From NCBI RefSeq assembly GCF_031755915.1, contig NC_083383.1, positions 29,573,501-29,637,500 of the forward strand: a stretch of DNA of 64,000 nt. The letters are read 5' to 3'. Numbering within the stretch: the stretch's first letter is position 1; every line of letters starts with the position of its first letter. The notes beneath the pieces were generated by a model. That model had not been told where the DNA came from and did no database searches. It saw only the letters and a program-made list of their open reading frames with translations. This document shows, in pieces, positions 22,218-32,614 of this stretch. Made by a program: the position numbers and the translations under genes. The stretch comes from Ziziphus jujuba (taxonomy: Eukaryota; Streptophyta; Magnoliopsida; Rosales; Rhamnaceae).

Positions 22218-25200
22218 ATTTATTATTTATAGTTTTATGCTATTATTATCAAAGTTTTGCAAATATGTGAAAATTTCTAGTAAAAAAAAAAAAGGAATAA
22301 AGTGGACGTATACTTTTAGAGTAAGTTTTTTGTGCAAAAAACATTTGAAAAAAAATATATAATTCAAAAGGGAGATGCTTTTATATTTTCTGTAGAAACT
22401 TTGATAAAATTTTCTATAATCAGAGTTACCTTAGAGTTCTGATAGGTAATTTTGAAAAGGATCATGACTATATATATTATTTTTAACATGGAAAAATTGA
22501 CCCAAAAAAAACACAAAAAAAGACAAGGTAGAAGAACTATAGCTTCTTTAAATATATATATATATACATATATATATTTAATAGACCTGGAGATTTGAAT
22601 TTAATAATTATATTGTAAGAAAATAATGACTTTTACCATATCTAATCTACCAATATATCTAATAAAAATATATATGTTATTTTTTTATTGGTTTATATTT
22701 AGTAACATATTTTACTTTTAAAAATTTATTTATCTAAGCATATAAATCAATCAAATAATAATATTTATATTTTTAATAAATATATTAGTAGACTAAACAA
22801 CATTATCATACTAATCCACAATTAAATTGTACATAGGGATCTCTCCCAAACCCCGTGGGAATTCACCTCGTTATGAATGGAGAATTCTCGAATAAATGAG
22901 GAATCGGGACAGAGATGGGACAAAAATGCACGCGTCAAGTTAGGGTCGAGGAGGGTTTTGATGGAGAAACAGAGAATTCTCCCATCATCCCATTTCTTCA
23001 TAGAAGAATCCTTGCCCCATTCCAGTTTAAAAAAAAAAATTAAGATACAGGACAAAGATGAAGTTCATTTTTGGAGGCAGCGTACGGAAGTGGCCACCCC
23101 GGCCCCTTCCCTCTCTATTGCCATCCCTAATTGTACGTACAGATAGGAACACCTTCGCTGAAATAAAAAAATAATTTAATTTGTCACTATAGATTATTCT
23201 TATTGCCAATCGCAGCTAAAGCCCCCTTCTTCTTCTTTTTTTTTTTGTGTTTTTACTGTCTTTTGTTGATTATTTTCTACAAAGCCCTACATCATCCAGT
23301 ATTGACAATAGAAAGCGACTATATATCAAAGGTATTTGTACAAAATATACGTTTTCTATTATATGTTCAACTATCAAAATCCATATGTACGTCACAAACA
23401 ACTTAAAGGTCAACAAAAGACTTGGAAAAAGAATTTGTGCACATAACTTTCCCACTTACACAAACTAGTCCCACGACAGAAAACATATTAAACCTACATT
23501 CTTATTCAATTTATATATGCAAATTGCAGGGGCCATTTTCATTGGTTTGGTAATCTCTACCATAAAAACACTTTAATTTTTTGACCGGACACATTTTTCT
23601 CATTTTAAACTTAAATTTCCATAGTATATAGTCTATAGAACATTTAAGAAGTTTACTGCTCAAATCTCTCCAAGGAAATTGAAGTCCTACTATGACTCTA
23701 ATTAAGAAGCAAAAAATAATCACAAAAAAAAAAGTAAAAATTAATTAAGAATTGGTAATGGGGTTTTGTCATGACCATCTATGGTATAATTTTAAAGAGG
23801 ACCATCTGATTTAGAAGCTGATGGCCCACATTATATTGAATTTGATGCAACGTAAGTCTGACGTTAGTCATACTGACTGGAAAAAAAATAAATAAATAAA
23901 TAAAACAGAAGCCAAGAAAAATTGAATAAATTTTTAAAAAAGCAACTTTCAAAGTGCAGGGGTTTTCTGACCTATTCACCCGCAATCCAATCAGTCATAT
24001 CATGGTGTGTAATGTCCACTTAGAGTGCAAATCTATTTCCTTTTAAGTTTTGGTCCAACTCTAATCATTTTACATATTGAAAACCCAGAGGATATAAAAA
24101 CAATAATAAAAAAATAACATTAGATATTTTTGTTTTTGGTTTTTGTTCTTTTTGTATTAAAAAGAAAAAAAAAAAAACTATGTTCAGAAATAACAACGCT
24201 TTAGCACTTCAAATATTATTTATTTTGCTTTAAGTTCCTACAATTGCCAACATGAAAAACAAAATAAATTAGTAAATATTAGAACTAAAAATAATTCAAC
24301 AAGATTGAGGATGTATAGGAAAAATAGTTTGTATAAGCTTTTAAATTTTAATTAAGTGCAGTGAAGATTGTTTTTTTTTTTTTTTCCTTTCATTTTAATT
24401 TTAAAAATTTCCGCGAACTATTCAGATGGCAATAACAATTCTAATTAACTACTCCAATCCACACTCAATCCTAGCTGTGGCCTTTTTACAAATAAAAATT
24501 ATAATTTTAAAAGTTCTGAATAAGGACATTTCATTGTAAATACATATAATTAATCTCTAATGCAACTTGTATTTACCTCTTTTAAAGATTTATGAATCTC
24601 CTTTCATTGTGTATATATATATATATATATATTCATAAATCTAATTATCTACTAAAATTAAAAATATATTAAAAACACATAATATTTATATTTTCTTTTG
24701 AGAAAACTAAATACTTTGAACATAAAAAATAAAATAAAAAGTTTGGTAACATAAAAAGGTACTTTAAGATTAAATATTTTGATATGAAAGTCATACAAGT
24801 TTAATTTTAAACTGAAATATGGAACAAAACTAATAGCATTAGTTATAATTAATAATTTTTAATTTATTTTGGAAACAACTTTAGTATTTGCGCATATTTT
24901 TAAACCTTTATTCTTTCTTTTAAAAAAAAGATTTTTTTTAATATTTAAAAGGATTTTAGTTTTTTATTTTTTTTCATTCATTTTGAATAAATTTTTTGAG
25001 GCTTTTGAACCTAGTTCTACGACTGTGATGTCCATTTATACCCAAAAGAATAGGTTTTTTAATTTTTTTTTTTTTTAATAGCAATGTTCAAAGAAGTGTT
25101 TGATGTAGATTATAGCTTCAAAGGAACGTTATACGGTTAACATTTAATATTAATACTAATTATTTGAATTTTTTTTTTTAAAGAAAACAAATTTTTTTAG

Positions 25201-25300
25201 TATGTGTAAAGATTTGTTTAGCACCTTTTTTTATTTATCATTTTTCAAGATTTTCATAGTTTCATTTACCCTAGTTACCATTGTTTACTTTTGTATTTAA
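22218..25300. other. AT-rich non-coding stretch
   Basis: No gene is supported. 22,836-23,135 is a distinct higher-GC block ending attgccatcccta on the right, which looks like the edge of a common 'GGGATGGCAA' plant repeat of uncertain class. (TA)n runs lie at 22,552-22,576 and 24,611-24,632, with many homopolymer tracts. Confidence 0.5.
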
Positions 25301-25301
25301 T

Positions 25302-25403
25302 AGACATCTATCTTAAAATGAAAGAAAAACAATCTTTACCATACAATGGAATAGACATCTATCTTAAAATGAAAGAAAAACAATCTTTACCATACAATGG
25401 AAT
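25302..25403 (+). repeat. Perfect 51-base tandem duplication
   Basis: The unit beginning agacatctatcttaaaatg and ending catacaatggaat occurs twice with no difference (25,302-25,352 and 25,353-25,403). Perfect identity suggests a very recent duplication, or an assembly artefact. Confidence 0.9.
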
Positions 25404-25539
25404 AGTGGCACATATCATTACATCTTGAAAAGCTTAGCAAAGTTTAAATTATGACAGGATCCAAGTTCCAATGTTATATATAAATATTCATGAATGTTGC
25501 TAATTATCAATATTAATAATAATGGTCAATGATAAAATA

Positions 25540-26625
25540 GTGATAAAATAACTACATGTTAATTGTTATCTAAAGTTTATATACAAATTCAATGACCATA
25601 ATATATAGAATTTTATTATTTGTCTATTAACCCAAAAATAAAAAGTCTTGTTATATTTCGCAATTGATGACAATCACTAACTTATACACCAGATTTTAAT
25701 TAAAAGCATTTAATTTTATTATTTTCTATACTAAAATTTAAAAAATGAATCTTTTAATATAATTATTTAAATTATCATTCGACATATAAATATTATTGTT
25801 GATCATTTATCATTATTATGGATAGCATTTTTCTTATATATATTTTGTAAATATTGCAAGTTAACACCACTAATTATGATTATCAATTGGTGATAAAATA
25901 AAAATGCACATTAATTGTTATCTAAAATTTACGTACAAATTTAATGACTTTGATATACTATTTTGTAAATATTACTTGCTATCATTACTAATTATGATCA
26001 TTGGTGATAAAATAACGGTGCACTAATTGTTATCTAAAATTTGCATACAAATTAGTGACTCTAATATTTTTTTTTTTTTGGGTGAAATATTGCTAGTTAT
26101 CACTATTAAAGATGATCATGGGCAAAAAAATAATGGTGCATAAATTGTTATTTAAATTTTACATACAAATTTAATCACTCTAGTATTGACATATAGTAAT
26201 GTTAGATTTATCAAAATATTTGTCAAATTTATTGATCAAATAACATAATAGATGATATAATAATATTTAATTATTTTATTTTTTAATTTACTTTTTCATT
26301 TAAAAGTTTACTAATCCATATTTAAATTATAAAAATATATCAACCAAAGCATCTTACCACATATTATTTGATAAATAAATTTAAAAAATAGTTTGGTACC
26401 TGTACTATTACTAGTTAATATATCCTATCATGATCAATGATCATCATTAGGGATAAAATAATGACGCATTAATTATTATCTAAAGTTTACATACAAATTT
26501 AATGACTTTAATATATATATATATATATATTTTGTTTATATTGCTAGTTATCAATGATCATTACTAATAAAATAACATTGCATTAATTGGTATCTAAAAT
26601 TTACATACAAATTTAACACACTAAT
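25540..26625 (+). repeat. Degenerate tandem array, about 115-base period
   Basis: A core resembling 'ttaattgttatctaaaattt' followed by 'acatacaaatttaatgact' recurs in one orientation near 25,559, 25,911, 26,022, 26,141, 26,469 and 26,583. It is usually preceded by 'gataaaataa' and 'gatcat'. Neighbouring cores are 111-119 bases apart; two gaps of about 330-350 bases equal roughly three periods and may hold decayed units or insertions. No coding capacity. Confidence 0.7.
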
Positions 26626-26627
26626 AA

Positions 26628-26760
26628 AGGGTAGTTGGTTGGGTTGGTAAGCACTCATGTCTAAATATTGACAAGTTTTGAATCCAAAGCGCCGTTAAAA
26701 CTACATAATGAATGAAAAAAATTATTATAAATAATAATAAAAAATAACCACACTAGCATT
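26628..26760 (+). mobile_element. tRNA-derived SINE-like fragment
   Basis: The segment 'gtagttggttgggttggtaagcac' resembles the A-box end of a tRNA head. 'gttttgaatcc' about 40 bases later resembles a B-box (GGTTCGAATCC). It is followed by an A-rich tail at 26,712-26,745. The spacing is right for a Pol III promoter, but the cloverleaf is degenerate, so this is not a functional tRNA. Confidence 0.4.
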
Positions 26761-27418
26761 AATGTATATTCGTTGAATACACATCTCATGAATATGGTTG
26801 ATAATATAAATAATCCATATTGTATCATCAACCTGTTTATTAATTTGAGAAAAAAAAAATAGAAGGGGGTAAATCGATATCAATCAATCACTATTAAAAA
26901 AAAATTAATAATGATGACCATAAGCCGATTAGGTCTTGACAAGTAGTCAATCTTTTTTTTTTCTTTTTTTATAAAATGATAGAATTCAAAAATAAAATTT
27001 CATTCAAACGTCAAAATATTAGATTATATTAAGAGTAAAGCTACATGTATTAATTAGTTTATTAAATTATTTATTATATATCATTATTTGATTTATTAAT
27101 ATATTAATATGATATGTATATAGATAATTTAATTTCTTGATCTAATTAAATATAAATCAATTATATGTATAATATATTTATTACATAATTTAACAGATTA
27201 ATTGATGTTTTAGTATTTTTTTTATATTAATAATTGTAATTTGTCTTATTAAGAAATAAATAAAAGGTCATTAGAGAGAGATTCCCTTTATACTAAACAA
27301 CAATCATGGTATAACTAGCCTAAATTTATTGTAGAACAAAATAAAGTGATTAGGCATAAATTTGGCAATCCCATATGATGTCTCATCTACAAAATTATTG
27401 ACTTTCCAAATCCTTTGC
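26761..27418. other. AT-rich upstream region of the bZIP gene
   Basis: This is non-coding and probably includes the distal promoter of the bZIP gene. I recognise no defined element. Confidence 0.4.
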
Positions 27419-27427
27419 TATAAAATA
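27419..27427 (+). promoter_or_regulatory. Probable TATA box of the bZIP gene
   Basis: TATAAAATA lies 300 bases before the ATG at 27,728. A transcript starting about 30 bases downstream would have a leader of roughly 270 bases containing a (CT)n microsatellite at 27,575-27,608. CT-rich leaders are common in plant genes. Position and motif only. Confidence 0.5.
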
Positions 27428-27571
27428 TTTTTCTTGCAACCCCCAACCAAAACTAATATTTTATTTCATTTTATTGAAAAATAATAACAATAATAAAATA
27501 AAAATTAAAAGGAAAAAAATACCTTATCATTTTTCCACTCAAAGGCCCATTTTTTCAACTCTAAAGTCTAA

Positions 27572-27611
<40 letters not shown>

Positions 27612-27727
27612 CCTGTTGTTTCCACAACAAAATCTCCATCGTTAATTTCTCGTCACCCACTCAACCGCTGCAAACCTCCTCGAAACTCCGACTGCCCCGG
27701 CCATAGCCGCCGGAGAAGAAGAGGCAG

Positions 27728-30130
27728 ATGGCGGGAAAACCACCGACGACGGCGACGGACATGGCCATAGACCAGATGCCCGAGACCCCACATAGAGGGT
27801 CCCACCACCGTAGGGCCCACTCCGACACCTCCTTTCGCTTCCCGAACTTCGACGACCTCCTTCTCTTCGACCCTTCCGACCTCGATCTCTCTGCCCTCCC
27901 TTCCCCTTCACCGTCTCCGTCCCCTTCTCCTTCACCGGCGGCACGTGGAGTCCCAGTGCCGGTCGACTCCTCCAAGTCCTCTGATGAATCCTCCGGTCCA
28001 AACCCCAGGGTTAGGAACAGGGCTTCTGGGTCTTCTGGGCCAATTTCTCACTTTAGGAGTTTGTCTGTGGACTCTGATTTCTTCGATGGCTTGGGCTTCG
28101 CCGGAGACACTGGGAAAGAAGTGGTCGGAGAGAAGAGGCCTGGACATGGGCATAGCAATTCCATCGATGGATTGGAGGCAGAGTCGGCTTTGTTGGGAGT
28201 TGATGGTGTTAAGAAGTCTATGGGTCCTGATAGGCTCGCTGAGCTCGCTCTGATTGACCCCAAAAGAGCCAAAAGGTTTGGCCTTTTTGTCTCTGATGCA
28301 ACTTGCTCAACTGGGTCTTCTTTGGGTTTTTTTTTTTTTTGTTTTTTTTTTTTTTGGATAAACTTTGAATTGTCGTATAAACTTTGAATGGCCTTTTTAC
28401 TACACTTAAATATTTATCAATAATTTAATTATTCTTAAATTGTTTGGAATTTTTTTAATAATTGGTCTGCTTTATCGATCTGAACAGTGGAGGATGATCT
28501 TAATCAGTTCAAGAGTCGAATTTTTCTATCAAAGTTTGTTCTTTTTCTTAACCATAGGAAGTGGTTTCTTTTTCTTCTTTTTGTCTTTTTAAGCAAAAAT
28601 GATGGGTTATTTTGAAACTGATTGGATTAATTTCTTACATATGGTGAAGTTAGAGAGCTCAGATTTGGGTTGCTGAACTTTTTGTCTGTGGAATTGGAAG
28701 TCATGTATTTGGTGATTTACATTTGGGGTGTTCCATTGCAGGATTCTTGCTAACAGACAATCAGCTGCGCGTTCCAAGGAGAGGAAGATACGTTATACAA
28801 ATGAGCTGGAGAAGAAGGTACAGACACTTCAGACAGAAGCAACCACCCTCTCAGCACAGGTCACACTCTTACAGGTATAATCAATGACTTTGACTTTTGT
28901 GTTTTTATAGTAGAAAATTATATGAGTTTTGCAAGGCTTTCAAACGCCAAGTTACAAATGGTTGGAATTAATGGAAAAATATTTTTAGCAGCTTCCGTGA
29001 TTTTCTGCATTGAAATGGTCATATATTATTTTTGTTCTTCAGAAATATTATTATTTGTATGTTAAGAGTGCCAGATAAACTTTGCACCTTTGTGAAGTCT
29101 GAATTTAAGCATTCATTTCGTGCTCAATTCGTTAGTGCAACCTTATTTTAGGTGAGCTGGTCTGCTATATGATTTGAATGAAAATTAATTAAGAGTGGTA
29201 TTTTTCAAATATTAAGCGGGTCGAATCTCATTCATTGGATTCAGCTCTACCTTGATTGTCTATGAACTAAAAATTTTCGATCAATTAGCATGCTTTCCAA
29301 ACTACAAAAGCAGAAACAGTTTAAAGTTTGTAATGATTTTCTTGTCATATGCTATTTTTTGTGTTACTACCATATGCATCAGTCACTATATGGATGCATT
29401 GCTGCATCATTAAAATCACTGCTGACACCATACACGTCATGTTTGTCAAAAAATTGAGCCAAATTCTCTTATGGCAGTGTAGCTTTTATGGACAGGCAAA
29501 GACAAAAATCTGCTATCAAACTTACTTTTGGCTAAATTCCAAACAAACTGTGGGCATAATCTGCCAAAAGAAAAATTATTTGTATTACAAGGCCTAGGAA
29601 TTTAGTAGACTTGTTTGACCAGTCTAGTAATATGAGACCTGTGTATTGATATAATTATGAAAAGATTCTCCTGGACAAATTAATGAATATACCGCATTAT
29701 TTGCTATTCCTTGTACAATTTTCCATGTCTGGCTTTTGTCTATGCCTTTTGGTTATCACAAAATTTTACTTTTCTGATCACTTTTGAAGCAATGGGGGCA
29801 GCTTGAGCTAGAAACTTCACTGTTGCCCTATGTCTCAGATGTTATGCTTATAATTAGACCCTTGATTTAATCTATGACGTATATTATATTGAAATACGAT
29901 GGATTCAAGCAATTTTATGAAATACCATGGCTCCTAATGTGGCTGCCCAATGGTTGGATTTTAGGCTCGAGTTGTCTAGCGTAGATACCATTCTCCACCC
30001 AGCCCAATTTATGTTAAGTATGCTAATTTAGCTAGTGTGCAAGCATTGGGCCTCATTACTGTTAATCAGACATTACTTCCCTCCCCTTGGTTCTCCTAAG
30101 ATTTGTGTTTTGGCTTTATTTGAAATATTT

Positions 30131-30163
<33 letters not shown>

Positions 30164-31236
30164 ATCCTCAGTAAGCTTACATTTCCACTAGTTATTAATC
30201 TTCAAGTACTTTGGCTTTCGCTGTCTGTGGGTCCTGCATTATATAATAGAGGTATATGGATTGGTGCATGCTTTTCTGGTTGGCATGGTGCGTGTCTGCA
30301 CCAGTCTGTATGCTGGTAGATGTTCTGTTTATTTTATAAATGTGCCATTTGTTTATGTATCTCATCTTTTTCTACTGCTGCTGCTATCTATGTCCAATGA
30401 AAACTCCCTAGTAAGCTTCCTGCTTTCTCGCTTTGCTGCCATTCTTAAATTTATTTCAGTTATTTGCCTGAGCCTAATTGTTTTTTAAAGACATTATACA
30501 GTCCAAAATTTCTCTGTTTCAGTAATTCAAATTTTTTTGTTTTTGGCTGGGTCTGCTAACCAGCTTAAAGGAGCTCCAGCTTGCATCTTTTGGGTTGTTA
30601 TTGTTAATTTCCCAACTAGATAATTTGGGATGAGAGAAAGAAGAAAGATGGCAAATAATGCATTAATATGAACGTTGTTTCATTGTCATGCAGAGAGACA
30701 CTACTGGGTTAACTGCTGAGAATAAGGAGCTCAAACTTCGATTACAAGCTATGGAACAACAAGCACAACTCAGAGAAGGTATGCACGATCTCAATTGTTT
30801 TTGTCATGTCTTATCGGGAGTTGGGATATGGGAGATTGTAGAAAGAATTGTTTCATGTGGGTTTTCAAATACCTACAGTTTCAAGTTTATTCAACTTCTC
30901 TGTTTAAATGGTTTTTTATTAGTTATTTATTTATTTAACTTGCTGATTATTTATAACTGATGTTGCTATTTTGGATCTACAGCATTGAATGAAAAATTAA
31001 GAGAAGAAGTACAGCGGCTTAAGATAGCTACTGGACAAATGCAAACCATAAATGGCAATCCTTTCAACAGGGGGCTCCCTCAATTTGCTTCTCACCAGCC
31101 AGCCTTGCACCCTTTTGGTGGCCCCCAGGCCCAGCAACAGCAACAGCCGCATCACATGCTTCAGTCATCCAACAATAACCAAACTCGTAACGGGCAGCCT
31201 AATCCTAGCTTCATGGACTACAACCAGAGGGTGTAG
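27728..31236 (+). CDS. VIP1: VIP1-like group I bZIP transcription factor
   Basis: There are four exons: 27,728-28,275, 28,742-28,874, 30,694-30,778 and 30,983-31,236, all GT-AG, giving 339 residues (Arabidopsis VIP1 has 341). The N-terminal [16 protein letters not shown] (42-57) and [14 protein letters not shown] (110-123) and the C-terminal [15 protein letters not shown] are VIP1 landmarks. The basic region is about 178-201. It carries lysine at the position where most bZIPs have arginine (N187-x7-K195), the group I signature. The zipper is a perfect heptad series: L205, L212, L219, L226, L233, L240, M247. Group I factors move to the nucleus after osmotic or MAP-kinase signals and are held in the cytoplasm by 14-3-3 proteins at HxRxxS motifs. 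Two such motifs are intact (S32, S113); the third (ending S145) has histidine in place of arginine. A Ser-Pro repeat fills 58-70. RF2a/PosF21-type paralogues are the alternative. Confidence 0.92.
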
Positions 31237-31964
31237 AATCAACTAATAGGGAATTTTAACGTGAAATTGGCTCAGGTAGGTTTTGTACATATAGACAATG
31301 TCATATGTATATGTATTATGGTGTTGCCAGGTACAAGAAGATTGTGGAAAGTGTTTGTCTTTAAGATCAATTCTGTTGTATCAATTTACACACATGGCTA
31401 TATTGCTACTTACTAGTGCTAGATTAGAATCAGTAGAGAGTGTGTAGAACAAACCCTACAGAACCTTCGATGGAGTGGTGGGTGGATATTATGATTTTGT
31501 ATTTCATTGAAAAACCATCCTCTCGAACATGAACTAATAAGACTATTGAGATGCTTTTAATCTGTGCTTTAGAATTTGAAAATGAAGCATGCATTTCTTT
31601 CCCTTATGGAATCTTATTTCCTACTACTAATTGTGTTTTTACAAGAAAATCTCTAGTAGTTGTGGTTGTACCATACTTTTGATACACGTATACATGTGAG
31701 ATACACGTGAATGTGTTGAGACTATGGTACTCCCAGATTACCGGAAATTATTTGGTGTTTTATGGTGGTGTGCATCTTTGGGCTGTAAATTGATCTCGGT
31801 AGCTTCTCTTCAACTCGGTTATTACTTCTACTTTTGAAGGGCATTGATTGTCTTGTCCGTTATTGTTAATGTATTAACACATTTTGAAAATTGTTGCTCT
31901 ATATCACATTTATTCCCTACCTTTGAGTAGGAAGTTCCAATTCTTTTCTTTTCTCTTCTTGAAA

Positions 31965-31996
<32 letters not shown>

Positions 31997-32454
31997 GCTA
32001 ATTAGCAATCAGCAATGAAGTGCCTGACTAAAATGGTAAGGGACTCAATTTGTTTCTCATTACATAGTGTGGGATTCGAGGAAAACCCAAGGCCGGCAAA
32101 GGATCAAAATACATCACCAAAATCCAAATGTCATTAATACCGACTAGCATTGTGTTAAATCAAGAGTGGATTTGTTTATTTTCTACGTCGGAAATTCAAG
32201 AGAGAATAAAATCAGCAGAACAAACATGAATTTAGTTGTCAGCCTGCTTAGTAATCATAAAATAAACAACAAGAACAAAATCCTACCAGATAATGATGAG
32301 AAACTCTAATCACACATCTCAAATCTATTAGTGATTACAGAAGTAATATTAATTAAATTATCAAAATACCGTTAATTACTAAGCCTTGGTATTAAGTTCT
32401 GAGAGTTATCTATGTTTGTCTTGTACATTATTACCATTTGCCCTTTATATGATT
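31237..32454. other. 3' end of the bZIP gene and intergenic spacer
   Basis: The first 250-300 bases are likely 3' untranslated region. An (AAT)n microsatellite lies at 31,967-31,996. The remainder is AT-rich and shows no gene. Confidence 0.5.
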
Positions 32455-32463
32455 TATATAAAC
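32455..32463 (+). promoter_or_regulatory. Possible TATA box of the CYP722 gene
   Basis: TATATAAAC lies 160 bases before the ATG at 32,615, which would give a leader of about 125 bases. A second candidate, gatatataaac, lies at 32,543. Motif and distance only. Confidence 0.4.
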
Positions 32464-32614
32464 GCTTACAAAATTAATGTAGAATAAGAACAAAAAGGAA
32501 TGTGCAAGAGATTTCAGCCGTTTATGATTTGATTATTCATTGGATATATAAACATCTACATACACACAACATAAACATACCTTTTGGTTGTGTATGCTGG
32601 TTCGGTGATTTGCA

